Notes: generated by a model from the letters alone, not told the origin. DNA of 64,000 nt from Leptospira sp. WS58.C1 (GCF_040833995.1 NZ_CP162137.1:2218501-2282500); one strand, 5' to 3'; counted from the stretch's first letter, positions 31,340-43,354 are shown. Numbers and translations: made by a program.

Positions 31340-32583
31340 TAGGTCCTCCTATTTCTCTCCAACCTAAATCTTTCGATAATGTCCACCTCACCGGTGGCGA
31401 GATCCAAGGCTTCTGAGATTTCCTCATGGGAGTATCCTTTTTTCAAGAGGAAAACGACCTTCTCTATTTTACTCGCCCCTTCTCCCAGGTCTTTTAGCGC
31501 AGTTTCGGATGAAATTTTTACGGAATCCGGTTTTTGAGGAGTGTAACCCGTCATCTTCCTTTCCAGGATTTTTCCGAAATTCTCTTCCACAGGAATTTTA
31601 TTGTCGGTCCTTTTGGATTTAGAACTCGTTTTCTTAGGATCCAGTTCGGGCGTATACTCCGGCTCCGCTTTTAAAGATCCTCCGCTAATATTTTCCGGAA
31701 ATTCGATTTTATTCTCTTCGAACGGATCTCCATCCAAAGAAATATCGAATGTAGAACTTGGGTTGTACATAGGTTGAGGAGTCCTTGTAGGAGAAATTTC
31801 GGACATCAATTCCTGAGCATCTTTCCAACCCATCACGTCCTTGATCTTCTTGCCGAAGGTTTTCAGAATTCCCAAAGTTCCTGAATCCACTTCGGAAACG
31901 GAAGATGGCTCTTTTTTCAGATTTTTTCTTTCCGGATCCAAGAAGGGTTTAGGATTTTCCGGAGAATAATTTTCTCTCAGATTCTGTTTATAGAGCCTTC
32001 CGACTCCTTCTCCCGCTTTTGCAGCGAGTTCTTGTTTTCTTTTCTCCAAGGATTCGGTCGGAGCGGCTTTTAATTCTTTTTGCTTTTCTCGAATTAGAGT
32101 CAGATACTCGTTCTTAAATTTTTCCTCATCGGAGCTTTGGACCTTTTCTTGGTGAGTAAGGATAGAAGGCTCTTCCGCTTCCAATTTTTCTTCGACACTC
32201 TCGAATTCCAAAATCGGTTCGGGAATTATATTCTGTTTTTCTAATTTTTGCCCTTCGGTAGAAAGTATTTTTTCCGGAAGTGATTCCAATTTTTGGAGAA
32301 TGGATCTGTATTTTTCTTCCAAGGAATCGGAACGTTGTACCAATATTTTATAGGCTTGGATCTTGGAATTTAGAAGTTCTATCTGGCTTTCCGTTTCCGT
32401 CTGGATCTCGTCCACCAAGGTCCGTATCTCTTCGTTGATACGACGGATCATATGAGAACGGATCCTCTTTGTTACTTGCGCGGATATACCTACGTACAAG
32501 CCTACAGCTATAATAATGTTTAAGAATAGGACTGTGAATAATTCCATCGCACGAGCGTCCTTTTCGAGGATTTCCAACAACAT
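31339..32583 (-). CDS. Membrane-anchored coiled-coil protein, DUF6115/SwrB-like
   Basis: A 414-residue protein: one N-terminal membrane helix (about 15-33), a coiled coil (about 35-105), a long low-complexity acidic region (about 120-360) and a C-terminal small helix-turn-helix-like module, KIEKVVFLLKKGYSHEEISEALDLATGEVDIIE. This architecture and its location just after the motility sigma factor and a DUF342 gene resemble the DUF6115 proteins of Clostridia and SwrB of Bacillus, which assist flagellar export assembly. Homology beyond the C-terminal motif is uncertain. The start may be the later ATG at 32547. The stop overlaps the remA start. Confidence 0.7.
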   Translation of the reverse strand: MLLEILEKDARAMELFTVLFLNIIIAVGLYVGISAQVTKRIRSHMIRRINEEIRTLVDEIQTETESQIELLNSKIQAYKILVQRSDSLEEKYRSILQKLESLPEKILSTEGQKLEKQNIIPEPILEFESVEEKLEAEEPSILTHQEKVQSSDEEKFKNEYLTLIREKQKELKAAPTESLEKRKQELAAKAGEGVGRLYKQNLRENYSPENPKPFLDPERKNLKKEPSSVSEVDSGTLGILKTFGKKIKDVMGWKDAQELMSEISPTRTPQPMYNPSSTFDISLDGDPFEENKIEFPENISGGSLKAEPEYTPELDPKKTSSKSKRTDNKIPVEENFGKILERKMTGYTPQKPDSVKISSETALKDLGEGASKIEKVVFLLKKGYSHEEISEALDLATGEVDIIERFRLERNRRT

Positions 32584-32612
32584 TCCTCGGGAAAACCCGG
32601 TGCGAGTTTTTA

Positions 32613-32978
32613 TTACGCTATATAGTCCACTGTAGAACGAGTAGGTGTCCGAATTTCGGTTTTTCTACCGCTCTTATCGTAGGAGAAAATTCTCTCCTTA
32701 CCACCCTCGGGTTTTGGCCCTTTAAAAGAACGGATTTCCTTTTCTATTTCTCCGATCCTTTGGGTGTATGAATTGCGAAGTCTTTCCCTATATTCCGGAG
32801 ATAAAGAGAAAGTTTCGGTGTACATCTGCACCGCATACTTTTTATCTATGGAATATTCACGGATCGATTTTTCGTTCTGAGCGATCACATTGGAAAGAGT
32901 ATGTGGGTTCTCCACCATAGCCCTTCGGACGAGATCATTCGCCGCGCCGTATCCGGAAAGAGGTTCGTTCAGCCTCAT
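32613..32978 (-). CDS. Hypothetical soluble protein in motility cluster
   Basis: A 121-residue, highly charged protein without signal or membrane helix. Residues 1-90 look alpha-helical, and the last 30 are Arg/Thr-rich and probably disordered. No family recognised. GAGGAAAATAAAGGAT precedes the ATG. It lies five bases after fapA and 29 before the DUF6115-like gene, so it is within the same transcript. Confidence 0.75.
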   Translation of the reverse strand: MRLNEPLSGYGAANDLVRRAMVENPHTLSNVIAQNEKSIREYSIDKKYAVQMYTETFSLSPEYRERLRNSYTQRIGEIEKEIRSFKGPKPEGGKERIFSYDKSGRKTEIRTPTRSTVDYIA

Positions 32979-32983
32979 ATCCT

Positions 32984-35059
32984 TTATTTTCCTCTAGATC
33001 TGTTTTTTCTCCAGTCTTTTTTATCCGGTTCAGGATCTTGGAACGGCAATTGTCGGATCACCCCGTTTTCTTCCACAAAGGTCTTATGTTTGATCTCGTT
33101 ACGAGTCTTGAAGTCCGCACTTTTAATCTTGATGGTGACCCCGCCATATAAGGTCTTTTCGACACTGATCTTGCCGTTTGCGGCCCGTTCCTCTATATAT
33201 GTCTTAAGGTTTTGGATCTCGTTTTCGTATTCTCTGACCCGGATCTCCAGCTTTTCAGCGGCCTTACTGGTTTTAATCAACTGTTGCTCATGGTCCTGGG
33301 TGAAGGAAGCAGGGTCGTTCTCCTTTCTCGCCTTAAGCGTCTTAAGACTTTTAGAGATTTGTTCGAACTTGTCCTGATTTTCAGCCAGTTTTTCTTCGTA
33401 TTCGGAGATCTGTTTTAATACCTTAGGATCTGTTCCTACAATCAGTTCCGTAGGTGGGTTGGCGGAGGATCCTATGACCTTTGCAGAGATCGTATCGGAA
33501 GCGCGAATTGTACCTCCTACAATCTGTCCCCTCTTACCATTTGAGATCACTTTTCCACCCGCGCTCACAAAGCAGTGAAGAATTCCCTCTTGGACCACCA
33601 CGTCTTTTTCCGTCACAACGGTCGCGTTCTGGATAAACTTTGCGATTACGTTCCCACCTGTGGATTCAATACGGGCCTCGTCCCTTCCGGAAACCCCTTG
33701 GCGAATGATTATATCTCCGTCAGCTTCCACATTTGCTTTCTGGACCGTGCCGTAGATCTCTATATTTCCGGCTGCCTTAACTGAGTAATTGTCTTCTACG
33801 TTTCCTGTGATAATCACAGAACCTAAGAAAGTAACGTTACCTGTCTTGATTCCTACATCACCGTTGACCCTATACACGGTTTCCACCGAGAGTCTACCGC
33901 TTGCATAAACGACCTGACCGTTCACTTCCGCAGTGAGTTTGGTCCTGTCTTCGGAAAGGATGGTTCCTTTTCCTTGTTTGAGTTCCGTGTCTAATCCGTC
34001 TTTTGCGGGAAGAAGTTCGTTAAATAATGTGCGGCCGTATTTCCCTCTCTCCGCAGGAATTTTTTCCGCGAGAAGTTGTCCAACGACTACGTTCTCGATC
34101 AAGTCCATGTCTTTATAGTCCACTTTTCCGGATTCGTCTTCCCGGAAGACTACCTTCTTACTGATACGAACATGATAGATGACCTGTGCATTCTTTCCGT
34201 TTACAGGAGGATCTCCTTCGGCGGCGGTGAAAGGTTGGTTATAGAATTCGTCTTCCAACCTTTTTTGGATCTCTTCTTCTTTTACACCGTATTTGATCCC
34301 GGCGTTCTTGAGATAATTGACTACATCTTTTACTTCCAGATCTCTTCCGCCTGGTTTTGGAGGAATGAAAGTGATCTTGGCTTTCATCTTGTCCGGAGCA
34401 ATATCCAATACCATTTTCGCCTCGGCACCCTGCCTTGGTTTCATATTGGAAATATAGATGGGTTCACCCTTGGCCTCTTTTACGATCTTCTTGATCTGGC
34501 CGTCGTCTACTTCGTTTATTCCTCGAACGGAAAGTCTGCGAGAAACTTCCGAAAGTTCGATTGCTTTTCCATCACCGGAAGGCGGATAAATTGTGAGATA
34601 TGTTCCGTTTCTGAAAATTTGAACGACTGCTCTTCCGTCTCTGTCCTTAGGCTGAAGGAACTCTTTCAGATCTTTGGAGACTAGCTTGCCTGAGCCACCC
34701 GTTAATTTTTTGTCCAATTCCGAAAGTTCGTCTAAGAAAGTATCTTCCGGTAGGATGGATGCTCTAATATGCCAAGGCTCGGAGCCGAAAAATTTTTTCT
34801 TTCCGCGTTTAATTACTATATAGTCGATTTCGTGCGATTTTCTCTTTAGATGAGCGGCAGCTAGCTGAAGACATTTTTCCAATGTAGGAGCTATGACTTC
34901 TACCTGCTCATTTTCGAGCTTGTCTAGTTCTTTGGATTGGTCTTTTAGAAAGGATGTAAGACTCAAGAACCTTTGTCCTCCTACAAATCGGGTCCGGGTG
35001 TTTTGAAAATCAGATTCCCCGGAGAACGGGTGTATCGCGCCCCATAGGAAGCGATACAT
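32984..35059 (-). CDS. FapA/DUF342 polymerising-type protein
   Basis: Protein of 691 residues with an N-terminal Jag-N-like module (about 35-95: [34 protein letters not shown]), followed by a DUF342 region (about 200-540) rich in short beta repeats: [41 protein letters not shown], and a C-terminal coiled coil (about 540-640). DUF342 proteins (FapA) often lie beside motility or cell-division genes and may form beta-helical structures like bactofilins; function poorly known. The conserved sequence starts near residue 35, so a later start is possible. It is next to the motility sigma factor, as in many Firmicutes. Confidence 0.85.
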   Translation of the reverse strand: MYRFLWGAIHPFSGESDFQNTRTRFVGGQRFLSLTSFLKDQSKELDKLENEQVEVIAPTLEKCLQLAAAHLKRKSHEIDYIVIKRGKKKFFGSEPWHIRASILPEDTFLDELSELDKKLTGGSGKLVSKDLKEFLQPKDRDGRAVVQIFRNGTYLTIYPPSGDGKAIELSEVSRRLSVRGINEVDDGQIKKIVKEAKGEPIYISNMKPRQGAEAKMVLDIAPDKMKAKITFIPPKPGGRDLEVKDVVNYLKNAGIKYGVKEEEIQKRLEDEFYNQPFTAAEGDPPVNGKNAQVIYHVRISKKVVFREDESGKVDYKDMDLIENVVVGQLLAEKIPAERGKYGRTLFNELLPAKDGLDTELKQGKGTILSEDRTKLTAEVNGQVVYASGRLSVETVYRVNGDVGIKTGNVTFLGSVIITGNVEDNYSVKAAGNIEIYGTVQKANVEADGDIIIRQGVSGRDEARIESTGGNVIAKFIQNATVVTEKDVVVQEGILHCFVSAGGKVISNGKRGQIVGGTIRASDTISAKVIGSSANPPTELIVGTDPKVLKQISEYEEKLAENQDKFEQISKSLKTLKARKENDPASFTQDHEQQLIKTSKAAEKLEIRVREYENEIQNLKTYIEERAANGKISVEKTLYGGVTIKIKSADFKTRNEIKHKTFVEENGVIRQLPFQDPEPDKKDWRKNRSRGK

Positions 35060-35119
35060 ATTCCAAACTTCCCATTCCCTCCATTTATAAAAAACGTGGG
35101 TTCTTGCGCGTATAGTTTA

Positions 35120-35920
35120 TTACTTTTTACTAATAACCGATTTCACCTTTCCTAATTTACTACGAAGTCTTGCCACGGCTCTCGTATGAAGTTGGGAAAT
35201 CCTGGATTCGGTTACTTCTAATACTTCTCCGATCTCCTTTAAGGTTAGATCCTCGTAATAATAAAGAACGATTACTTTTTTTTCTTTGTCCGGAAGGGTT
35301 TTGATCGCTTCCACGATCACGTTTTTGATCTCTTCTTTTTCGATGATGGTGTCCGGGTTCATATTCATCGGAGATTCTAACGTCTCCATGAAAGAAACCT
35401 CGTCGTTCTCATCGCCAAGGAACCAAATATCATTTAAAGAGACGAGTGAGGTACCGCTGATCTTAGTAAGAAGCGAGTTGAACTCCTCGACGGAGATCCC
35501 CATTTCTTTTGCGATCGCTTCATCCTCAACATGAGCGCCTTCTTTGTTCTCGAGCATCCCGATAATTTGCTCCAACTGTTTCGCTTTTTGGCGAATGGAG
35601 CGAGGGATCCAGTCGATGGAACGAAGTTCGTCGAAGATAGAACCTCGGATCCGGGTCATCGCATAGGTTTTAAATTTGATCTGTCTTTCCGGATCGAATT
35701 TTTCGATCGCATCTAGAAGACCAAATACACCGTACGAAACAAGATCATCGAACTCAACGTTTTGAGGCATACCGATCGCAATACGACCGGCCACATGTTT
35801 GACTAGAGGAGAGTATTTTTCTACAAGATAACTGCGAATATTCTGGTCTTTAGAGTCTCTATAGGACTTCCAAAGCTCGGTTTCATCCGTATTATTGTAT
35901 TTTTCGAAAAGTTTGGACAT
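35120..35920 (-). CDS. fliA: Flagellar RNA polymerase sigma factor (FliA/WhiG family)
   Basis: Sigma-28-type factor of 266 residues that directs transcription of late flagellar and chemotaxis genes. Region 2 ([36 protein letters not shown]) and region 4 ([40 protein letters not shown]) are typical, with region 3 between. The close similarity to WhiG explains the alternative name whiG. No gene for an anti-sigma factor (FlgM) is adjacent. The 241 bases upstream hold no clear promoter that I can name. Confidence 0.95.
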   Translation of the reverse strand: MSKLFEKYNNTDETELWKSYRDSKDQNIRSYLVEKYSPLVKHVAGRIAIGMPQNVEFDDLVSYGVFGLLDAIEKFDPERQIKFKTYAMTRIRGSIFDELRSIDWIPRSIRQKAKQLEQIIGMLENKEGAHVEDEAIAKEMGISVEEFNSLLTKISGTSLVSLNDIWFLGDENDEVSFMETLESPMNMNPDTIIEKEEIKNVIVEAIKTLPDKEKKVIVLYYYEDLTLKEIGEVLEVTESRISQLHTRAVARLRSKLGKVKSVISKK

Positions 35921-36161
35921 AACAACGGAATAGGGTGGTCCTCTGCTTAAGAGTGTCGTGGACCAAACCGATTTGCAATAGCATTTTTTGTCTCAAAAAA
36001 GGGAAATCAAGCAGTTTTTTGTCTCATTGGGTTTCTGTGCGGAAATCGGGTATTTTACTCGATGTAAGAGATCCTACATTCGGAGAATTTGATACTCGGT
36101 GGGTGGAAATCGTACCCTAGGAATTCCGGCCGAGGTAGGATCCCGGTCGGAAAGATTTTTA

Positions 36162-36647
36162 CTATTTTTCCTGGTTACCGTCGTCTTTGGCGAGCATTGT
36201 CCGGATCGCTTCTGCCATCAACTTCGGCTCATTTTTGATCGCGATATTTTCTACGATAATATGATCTCCGAATTTATCCGCTTTTTTACGAGGGATTCCG
36301 CTTGCAGCGGCCCGGATCTCATCTGCACTCGTCGGAGAATCAAAATGAGCGGTAGAAGTATCCATATCCGCATGCTCCGAATAGGAAGGGCGATTTCCGC
36401 CTTCGAGCCCATCCTCTTCTCCGCCGGCAGATGCACCGGTGAAATTTCCGAGTAGATCTAAAAATTCAGGGACCTTGGAAGCTAAAACGGAATATACACC
36501 AAATCCGAAAACAGCCATTCCGACCGTGGACAAAAATGTAACGAGGGCAATATGGCCGAAGTAATTTCCGACCATGATTCCACAAACCAGACTTATGATG
36601 AGTCCTAAAAAGGAGAAAAAACCGAGAAAACCGATTTGCAGGTTCAC
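36162..36647 (-). CDS. Unknown membrane protein between flhG and fliA
   Basis: A 161-residue protein with two N-terminal membrane helices (about 5-30 and 33-55), then a cytoplasmic tail: a disordered acidic stretch (about 70-110) and a helical end ([28 protein letters not shown]). No family recognised. The start is a GTG overlapping the flhG stop (GTGA). Its consistent position in the cluster suggests a motility role; nothing in the sequence says what. Confidence 0.8.
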   Translation of the reverse strand: MNLQIGFLGFFSFLGLIISLVCGIMVGNYFGHIALVTFLSTVGMAVFGFGVYSVLASKVPEFLDLLGNFTGASAGGEEDGLEGGNRPSYSEHADMDTSTAHFDSPTSADEIRAAASGIPRKKADKFGDHIIVENIAIKNEPKLMAEAIRTMLAKDDGNQEK

Positions 36648-37549
36648 TCTTCCTCGCTCTGTTGTTTTTCTCGAACGTCCACGAAATTGAAGAATTTTTT
36701 GAAGAAGCCGGTGATCCCGGAATCATCTCCACCATCCATTTCCTGGTTCAGAAGAGAATATGTGATACGATTCAAACAAGCTGCTGCTTTACTCTTAGGC
36801 GAATGAATGATATACGGTTTTTGTTCCCGGATACTTTTTTCCACCTCGTCGTCTTGGAAGATAAATCCTAAATTTTCAACTCTCACTTCCAGGAACTGAC
36901 CGGAGATATCGATCACACGGTCCGCAACCTTCTTCCCTTCGATGGCGGAACGTACACGGTTCACCACCATCTTAAGATTTTTGTCTCTGCTTTGGGAAAC
37001 GATCGCTTTGATGAGTCCGTATGAGTCTGTGATCGCCGTAGGTTCAGGTGTAGTAACTACGATCACATCATCCGCAGGAAGTGTGAGTCCGATCACGTTA
37101 GAGCTGATCCCTGCTCCCGTATCTATGATCATATAATCATAAGAATCCAGATCTGCGAATCCTTTGATCAAATTATTTCTTTGGGTATCATTTAGGTTCG
37201 CAAGTTGAGAATAGCCGCTTGCACCTGCGATAATATCCACCCCTTCCGGAGCTTGGATGATAATGTCCTTTAGGCTTTTATGTCCCTTGACTACGTGATA
37301 TAAATTGTATTTAGGGATAATCCCTAAGATCACATTCACGTTAGCAAGTCCTAGGTCTCCGTCGAATACTAGGACCTTCTGTCCCGCCTTAGCCATGGAG
37401 ATGGCGAGATTAACTGAGATAGTACTTTTACCGACCCCACCCTTTCCGGAAGCGATCGCTATAATCTTAGTCATAGGTTTGGTTGAAGACACGAGTTTTA
37501 AACTCGTATTACCCTCGGTAAGTTTCCGCAACTGAGTCGCTTGGTCCAT
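36644..37549 (-). CDS. flhG: FlhG/YlxH MinD-like ATPase
   Basis: ParA/MinD-family ATPase (301 residues) that with FlhF sets number and position of flagella. The deviant Walker A is [10 protein letters not shown] (about 34-43), switch [13 protein letters not shown] and switch II DTGAGI are present. The N-terminal basic segment ([12 protein letters not shown]), typical of FlhG as activator of FlhF's GTPase, is present, including the DQAxxLR core. The C-terminal membrane-targeting helix is followed by an acidic tail. flhF lies just upstream on the same strand. Confidence 0.94.
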   Translation of the reverse strand: MDQATQLRKLTEGNTSLKLVSSTKPMTKIIAIASGKGGVGKSTISVNLAISMAKAGQKVLVFDGDLGLANVNVILGIIPKYNLYHVVKGHKSLKDIIIQAPEGVDIIAGASGYSQLANLNDTQRNNLIKGFADLDSYDYMIIDTGAGISSNVIGLTLPADDVIVVTTPEPTAITDSYGLIKAIVSQSRDKNLKMVVNRVRSAIEGKKVADRVIDISGQFLEVRVENLGFIFQDDEVEKSIREQKPYIIHSPKSKAAACLNRITYSLLNQEMDGGDDSGITGFFKKFFNFVDVREKQQSEEE

Positions 37550-37589
37550 CCTAACCTCTTTCTCTGGGACTTAGGTTTTTACCGAAACC

Positions 37590-38864
37590 CTAAGCGGAGA
37601 ATACTTCTCCACGGATCTCGATTATTTTTTCCGGATTTACTGCGCATTCAGCGAGTTGGTGTTTTTCCGCTGGGATCATATCAAAGGGAACTTCTTGACC
37701 AACACTTAAATGGGTAAAACCCTTATTAAGTGTATCGGCTAGTTCCAGAAATCCACCCAAAAATTCCGCTTCGTCCAGTTTAGTTAATAAAATTCTACGG
37801 AATCCAAGGGGTTCGTAGGCTTTCATTACGGAGTGGGTGTGATGATACGAAGATGTGGCGGATAATACAAGGATATTTTCAACGTTGTCCCTTTCTCCGA
37901 AAGCCGAAAGGTATCCGTACATTTTACTCAACTGGTCCACATTCCGATGGCTATAACCCGCAGTATCGATGAGGATCAACTCGGAGCCATCTCTTGCCAA
38001 GGTTTCCTGAAAACGTTTCAGATCTTTTACCGCATAAAAAGGCATTTCCATGGTATCCGCGTAGCGTTTCAGTTGCTCGATCGCCGCGATCCTATAATTG
38101 TCGGTTGTGTATAAAGACACGGATTTTCCCATATGAAGATGGTACTTAGCGGCTAGTTTTGCGATGCTTGTCGTCTTTCCGCTGCCTGTAGGTCCGACAA
38201 AAAAGACCACTTTTCTCTGTCCTCTTCTGGTTCCTTTAAAAATATCCGGCTCAACCTGCACTCTTTCGGACAGTACTTCTATAATTTTTTCCTGAACTGC
38301 CACCGTACGAGAACGATCCAATGGAGAAAGTCTCTCTTCCACTTGGGAAATAATTTCTTCCGCGTATGCCTCGCTCATTCCATCTCGAACAAGCTTATCC
38401 CTCATTTTAAGGATATTGGAATCCTGCTCCTTACGGATCGGCCTTCCGATTTTAGGCTCGAACTCTTTGGAAAAAGAAAGACCTAAATCCTCATCCGATC
38501 TGGTTTCTTCGGAGGTGACTTCTATTAGTTCTTTTGGCAAAGAAGAAGTCCTCGGACGAGAAGTTCTTTCTTCCCAGCTCGGTAATTCTTCCAGACTTCT
38601 TCTTTTTTCGGAGCCCAGAGTGGACTTTTGTTTTAATAGTTCTTTTAGGTCTTGGAGTTTTTTCTCCACTTTCTCTCTGGAACTTGCCTTTTCCGGGATA
38701 CCGACTTGGATCTCCACGACCTTCCGGGCCATGAGTCCTGTCCCGAATACCCCACCTTCGGTCAAAATCCGATGCTCGATGACATGGGCTTCCGGGCCGT
38801 ATTTCATCTTCATCTGCATTAGGCAATCCTGTAGATCCTTGCCCCTAATCTTTGCGAAATCCAT
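37590..38864 (-). CDS. flhF: Flagellar placement SRP-like GTPase
   Basis: SRP-type GTPase of 424 residues. The basic B domain (about 1-120) precedes the N domain and a G domain with [10 protein letters not shown] (about 220), [11 protein letters not shown], the G3 motif DTAGYSHR and LTKLDEA. FlhF marks the site of new flagella and recruits early motor parts. Family length is normal. In cells with one flagellum near each pole, FlhF and FlhG would define that position, which is inference for this organism. Confidence 0.95.
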   Translation of the reverse strand: MDFAKIRGKDLQDCLMQMKMKYGPEAHVIEHRILTEGGVFGTGLMARKVVEIQVGIPEKASSREKVEKKLQDLKELLKQKSTLGSEKRRSLEELPSWEERTSRPRTSSLPKELIEVTSEETRSDEDLGLSFSKEFEPKIGRPIRKEQDSNILKMRDKLVRDGMSEAYAEEIISQVEERLSPLDRSRTVAVQEKIIEVLSERVQVEPDIFKGTRRGQRKVVFFVGPTGSGKTTSIAKLAAKYHLHMGKSVSLYTTDNYRIAAIEQLKRYADTMEMPFYAVKDLKRFQETLARDGSELILIDTAGYSHRNVDQLSKMYGYLSAFGERDNVENILVLSATSSYHHTHSVMKAYEPLGFRRILLTKLDEAEFLGGFLELADTLNKGFTHLSVGQEVPFDMIPAEKHQLAECAVNPEKIIEIRGEVFSA

Positions 38865-38903
38865 GCTATCCTCCTGTTTTTTCGATTAAAATATTACGTT
38901 TTC

Positions 38904-41021
38904 TTAACTCACTTCCGCCGGTTCCGCCGCCTGGGCTTGTGTCACCTTAAGTTCCCCGGCAATCACGGTAGGAACGGAAGAATGAACCTCTTCTAATGCG
39001 AGTACCGCAAAGTTCCTAGGCGGAAATTCCTTCGCTAAAAAATAAGCGAAAGGCATTCTGACTTCTCTGTTCACCACATAGATCGGGAATCCTCTTCCTT
39101 CTTGGACCCTGCGATTCATATCCGCCACGGATTCCAAAAGTCTTCTTTGGAAATCGGGAGGGAGGACTAAAATATCCCTTCCTTCCAAACGATCCTGCGC
39201 GAGAGATTTGTTCAATCTGTCGAGCACACGACCTTCTACCACGATGACCTGAAGTTTTCCGTCCACCATATAATCTTTTACGATCGTATTGGAGATTGCC
39301 TGCCTTACGAATTCCGTAAGAACATAAGGGTTCGGATACTTGCTCATCTTGTTTGCGACCGTTTCCAAAATCGGGACAAGATTGCGGATGCCCAAACCTT
39401 CTCTGAGAAGATTTTGAAGAACTTGCTGTAACATTCCCAAATTCCCTGGTTTGTCCGCTTCCAATTCTTGGATAAGCGTCGGATATTGGGCTCTGTAATG
39501 ATCCAGAAGTTTTTTGACTTCTTCTCTTCCAAGCAAACTGGAAGCATGAGTCGCAAGTAATTCTCTTAAGTATGTGATGATAACAGTAGAAGAATCCACT
39601 ACGATAAAACCTTTGGATTCCGCATCTCCTTTGGAATCAGCAGAGATCCATTTTGCAGTCCTTCCGTAGGCAGGTTCCAAGAAAGATTCCCCTTCGATGG
39701 AAGAAAGGTCCTGGCTTTCCGCAGAAGGCATAGCCATAAGTTTTTCCGGACGGATCGTGCTGGAGCCGACTTCCACTCCGTTGATCTTGATCGTAAATTG
39801 ATCCGGAGGTATTTCCAAATTATCTAATATACGAATAGGAGGAATGACGATCCCGCTTTCACGTGCAAACTTTCCTCTTAAGTTGGAAATCTGGTCCATC
39901 AATGTCCCGCCCTGGGAAGCATCCACTAAAGGCACCAGATGATAACCGAATTCGATCTCGATCGGCTCGATCCTAAGTTCATCGTAATAATCCCGAGGTT
40001 TGCGATCCCCGACAGCCTCTTTTTCCTTCTTCTCCAAAACCTCGAGTTGTTCCTGCACGGTTTTTTCTAGAGAATATGCTAAGTAAGCGAGTCCGCCGGC
40101 AAGAAGTACCATCGGAATAAAAGGTAAACCGGGGATAAATGCGCCGAGTCCCATAGAGACCGCGACAACATATAATACTTTGGAGTTCGCAAATAGTTGT
40201 GTCTTAAATTGTTTCGCTAGATCCGATTCGGATCCGGAGCGGGTGACGATGATACCCGTAGCTACAGTAGTGAGAAGTGCAGGGATCTGGGAAACAAGTC
40301 CGTCTCCGATGGTGAACTTTCCATACGTTTCGATCGCAGATATGAAAGATTCTCCGCGGATGCTTGCACCGATGACAACACCTCCGATCAGGTTGATCGC
40401 GGTGATGATAAGTCCTGCTCGCACATCACCTTGCACGAATTTACTCGCTCCATCCATGGAACCGTAAAAATCCACTTCTTGTTCTATCTTCTTTCTTCTT
40501 TTACGAGCTTCCGCCTCGTTTATATTTCCAGTGGAAAGTTCCATGTCGATTGCCATCTGTTTACCAGGCAATGCATCCAATGTGAACCTTGCTGCCACTT
40601 CGGATATACGGGTCGCTCCTTTAGTGATCACTAATACCTGAACGATCACTAAAATTAAGAAGATAATAAATCCGACCACATACTTACTTAAACCGGATTC
40701 GCTTCCCACGATGAAAGAACCGAACGCATCTATGATCGCACTATTTATTGCGGGACCCTTGGACAAAATTTGTCTAGTTGTGGAAACGTTCAGCGCCAGA
40801 CGATAGATAGTCGTGATCAATAATAAACTAGGAAAAATCGAAAATTCGGACGGTTCCTTGATGGACAAGGAAGTCAAAACGATGAGTAGACTCAAAGCCA
40901 AGCTGAATAAGATCAGAATATCCAAAACAAATCCAGGCAAAGGAACAACGAGCATTCCAACCACTGCAACGGCTCCCGCACCCAGGATGAAGTCGGATTG
41001 TGTATACCATTTCTTATCCAT
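38904..41021 (-). CDS. flhA: Flagellar export gate protein FlhA
   Basis: Export-gate protein of 705 residues: about eight N-terminal membrane helices (within 10-325), the conserved cytoplasmic loop ([20 protein letters not shown], a FHIPEP-type region), and a large C-terminal cytoplasmic domain (about 365-690) that docks export chaperones and the FliH-FliI-FliJ complex. Length matches the family. It lies between flhB and flhF as in many bacteria. Confidence 0.97.
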   Translation of the reverse strand: MDKKWYTQSDFILGAGAVAVVGMLVVPLPGFVLDILILFSLALSLLIVLTSLSIKEPSEFSIFPSLLLITTIYRLALNVSTTRQILSKGPAINSAIIDAFGSFIVGSESGLSKYVVGFIIFLILVIVQVLVITKGATRISEVAARFTLDALPGKQMAIDMELSTGNINEAEARKRRKKIEQEVDFYGSMDGASKFVQGDVRAGLIITAINLIGGVVIGASIRGESFISAIETYGKFTIGDGLVSQIPALLTTVATGIIVTRSGSESDLAKQFKTQLFANSKVLYVVAVSMGLGAFIPGLPFIPMVLLAGGLAYLAYSLEKTVQEQLEVLEKKEKEAVGDRKPRDYYDELRIEPIEIEFGYHLVPLVDASQGGTLMDQISNLRGKFARESGIVIPPIRILDNLEIPPDQFTIKINGVEVGSSTIRPEKLMAMPSAESQDLSSIEGESFLEPAYGRTAKWISADSKGDAESKGFIVVDSSTVIITYLRELLATHASSLLGREEVKKLLDHYRAQYPTLIQELEADKPGNLGMLQQVLQNLLREGLGIRNLVPILETVANKMSKYPNPYVLTEFVRQAISNTIVKDYMVDGKLQVIVVEGRVLDRLNKSLAQDRLEGRDILVLPPDFQRRLLESVADMNRRVQEGRGFPIYVVNREVRMPFAYFLAKEFPPRNFAVLALEEVHSSVPTVIAGELKVTQAQAAEPAEVS

Positions 41022-41036
41022 AATATTCTCCTAGGT

Positions 41037-42302
41037 CTAAGAAGCGTTTCTGAACGCTCTCCGAAAAGATTCGAGTTTCGTAAAGATCACACTGAGTGCG
41101 GTATAGAATTTAGCCGGGACTTCCTGACCGATCTCCACCTCGTCGTAGAGTGTTCTTGCCATTGGGCGGTCTTCCACGGTGGCGATATCGTTCGCCTTTG
41201 CGACACGGATTATACGTAATGCGAAATCATCTACTCCTTTCGCTATAACGATAGGGGCCTTGTGTTTATTCGGTTTATATTCCAATGCTACCGCAAAGTG
41301 AGTGGGATTCGTAATGACAACGTCCGCTTTGGGAACTTCCGCCAGCATCTTGCTTTTTTTGATCTGATCTCTGGCCATTTGTCTTCTTCTGGCCTGCAAA
41401 GAAGGATCTCCGTCCTGCTCCTTCATTTCTCTTTTGGATTCCGAAGGAGTCATTTTAAGCGCTTCTTCATATTCGTATTTTTGGAAGAAATAGTCCCCGA
41501 TGCTGATCGCGAGCAACAGTATCCCTACTACGATAAAAATTTTGAATGCCGTATAAGTGATTAATGCAACGGATTCTTCGAGGCCCATATTCCCGAGCAT
41601 CAAGATCTTGAAAAAGTCCTTCTCGATGACAAAATAAGAGACCCAAGCGATTGCGACAACTTTGACCAAGGACTTGATGAGTCCAAATAATGTTTGTCGG
41701 TTCGGAAGTACCTTTTTGAAATTCGGGCGGATCCTCCCGAAATTTAATGCAAGAGCCCTAGGAGCGAATAAAAACCCGGTCTGGACAACGTTACCCACAA
41801 TTGCTGCAACCACTGTGATCCCCATCAAAGGAAGAAGTAGCTGTGTAATATCCACAAGTGCGTTATTTAAAAGTTCGCTCACCGTTTCGGAACTGACCAC
41901 ATTCGCCGAACGTATTCCGAAGAAATATTTTCTTAAAAGATAATAAGATCTCATAAAAAAATACTCCCCCATGAGATACATGAGAACGATCCCTGCGAGA
42001 AGAACGATGGCAGAGGCAACCTCGGGACTTTTAGGAACATTTCCCTTTTCTCTTTCTTCTCTTCTTCTTCTTTCGCTGGCCGGTTGGGTACGTCCCTCAT
42101 CTTCCGCTGCGAATAATTGTAGGTCGATGCGAAACGGGATAGCGGCGAGTTTTGGCTGTGTTTGTGGAGTTACGTGTAGGAACTCCACTATCGGATTAGA
42201 GTAGAATATTCCTAATTTTCGCAACTTCGCTTGTAGGAACTCCAACATGCGGACATACGACCGATGTCGGAGTTCCAACAGACTTTTCGAAAAGACTACC
42301 AT
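41037..42302 (-). CDS. flhB: Flagellar export switch protein FlhB with N-terminal extension
   Basis: Export-specificity switch with four membrane helices and a cytoplasmic domain that self-cleaves at NPTH, seen in [15 protein letters not shown]. The conserved family start ([29 protein letters not shown]) comes only about 65 codons after the likely start, an ATG overlapping the fliR stop (TGATG at 42304-42300). The extra N-terminus is encoded by three family-2 interspersed repeat units (42176-42280), in frame and without a stop. No ATG/GTG with a ribosome-binding site lies nearer the conserved start, so either the extension is made or a rare start is used near FRIDLQLF. Confidence 0.88.
   Translation of the reverse strand: MVVFSKSLLELRHRSYVRMLEFLQAKLRKLGIFYSNPIVEFLHVTPQTQPKLAAIPFRIDLQLFAAEDEGRTQPASERRRREEREKGNVPKSPEVASAIVLLAGIVLMYLMGEYFFMRSYYLLRKYFFGIRSANVVSSETVSELLNNALVDITQLLLPLMGITVVAAIVGNVVQTGFLFAPRALALNFGRIRPNFKKVLPNRQTLFGLIKSLVKVVAIAWVSYFVIEKDFFKILMLGNMGLEESVALITYTAFKIFIVVGILLLAISIGDYFFQKYEYEEALKMTPSESKREMKEQDGDPSLQARRRQMARDQIKKSKMLAEVPKADVVITNPTHFAVALEYKPNKHKAPIVIAKGVDDFALRIIRVAKANDIATVEDRPMARTLYDEVEIGQEVPAKFYTALSVIFTKLESFRRAFRNAS
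42176..42280. repeat. Family-2 interspersed repeat cluster in the 5' part of flhB
   Basis: Three units: GTAGGAACTCCA (42176-42187), GTAGGAACTCCAACA (42233-42247) and TGTCGGAGTTCCAACA (42265-42280, inverted). The second and third form an inverted pair separated by 17 bases that could fold as a hairpin in the mRNA between fliR and the conserved part of flhB. Confidence 0.75.
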
Positions 42303-43081
42303 CAGTTCGGCCATCCCTTCAACATCAGGTTCATTTTCTCAAAGGAAAGTTGGAAAGCATTGTCCATCTGAGTGATCAGGAATGGAACGATCAGGATCAT
42401 CACGATTAGTCCGATCGCGATCTTGATCGGAAAACTCAGTTGTAGAATATTCAACTGAGGAGCTGCCTTTCCCATCAATGCTTCGGAAACAGTAACTAAA
42501 AATAAAACTCCGAGTATCGGTAGAGAAATTTTGAAAGCGACCAGGAACATCGCACCGACCGCTTCTTCCATCGCCTTGTAAAGTCCGTCTTGGATCTCAG
42601 GCACAAGTTTCAAAACCTGCACCTTCTCAAATGAATATACCAGACTTTCGAATAGAAAACGGTATGCTCCCAAAGAGAGAAATAGAAGCATACCCAACAT
42701 ATTTTTAAGAGTACTGATCACAGGAAGACTCGTTTGCGAGATCGGGTCCAATATCTCCGCGTAACCGAAACCGAGTTGGACGTTAAAAAATTCTCCAGCC
42801 ATTTGGAAGGAAGAGAATACCAAACTGACCAAAAATCCCATGAGGACTCCGATCAAGGTTTCCGCTACGGCAACTAAACCGTAATCAACCATATTGCCCG
42901 GGATCGGAGGAACAAACGAAGCGCTCACAGGAAATAAAATTACGGAGATCAGAAATCCAAGAGTCATCCTCTGCGGGAAGCTGATCGAGGCAAAGGAAAA
43001 CACAGGAGCAACGGATAGAAGCCCCACGATCCTTGCCAGGATCAAAAGAAAAACTTGGAAATTTCCTACAAAGTATTCCAT
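42302..43081 (-). CDS. fliR: Flagellar export gate protein FliR
   Basis: Integral membrane protein of 259 residues with about six helices, part of the FliPQR export gate. Segments [22 protein letters not shown] and the central [20 protein letters not shown] loop are family hallmarks. Normal length. It lies nine bases after fliQ; its stop codon overlaps the best start of flhB. Confidence 0.95.
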   Translation of the reverse strand: MEYFVGNFQVFLLILARIVGLLSVAPVFSFASISFPQRMTLGFLISVILFPVSASFVPPIPGNMVDYGLVAVAETLIGVLMGFLVSLVFSSFQMAGEFFNVQLGFGYAEILDPISQTSLPVISTLKNMLGMLLFLSLGAYRFLFESLVYSFEKVQVLKLVPEIQDGLYKAMEEAVGAMFLVAFKISLPILGVLFLVTVSEALMGKAAPQLNILQLSFPIKIAIGLIVMILIVPFLITQMDNAFQLSFEKMNLMLKGWPN

Positions 43082-43090
43082 TTTTAAAAT

Positions 43091-43354
43091 CTAAAACTTC
43101 TCTATCATCAGGAAAAGATCCCTGGTATAATCCGTCATCGTCTGAAGCATCCATCCCGCAAAGATCACGATTACGGCAAAAATGGATAATAACTTAGGAA
43201 CAAAAGCAATCGTTGGCTCTTGGATGGAAGTTGTGGTCTGTAAAATTCCGATAACAAGTCCTACTACCATCGCAGTCAGCAAAATGGGAGAAGAAAGTTT
43301 GAGAGTCACAAACAGCGCGTCTCGGATCAGAGTGATTGCATCTACTTCCGTCAT
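43091..43354 (-). CDS. fliQ: Flagellar export gate protein FliQ
   Basis: 87-residue, two-helix membrane protein of the export gate; the stretch [19 protein letters not shown] (TxxQExT) is the family signature. Start overlaps the fliP stop by four bases. Confidence 0.95.
   Translation of the reverse strand: MTEVDAITLIRDALFVTLKLSSPILLTAMVVGLVIGILQTTTSIQEPTIAFVPKLLSIFAVIVIFAGWMLQTMTDYTRDLFLMIEKF

Noticed and set aside
34076..34684. 202-codon open frame opposite the DUF342 gene
   Set aside because: Phe/Tyr-rich antisense reading of a beta-repeat gene; the DUF342 frame is well supported.
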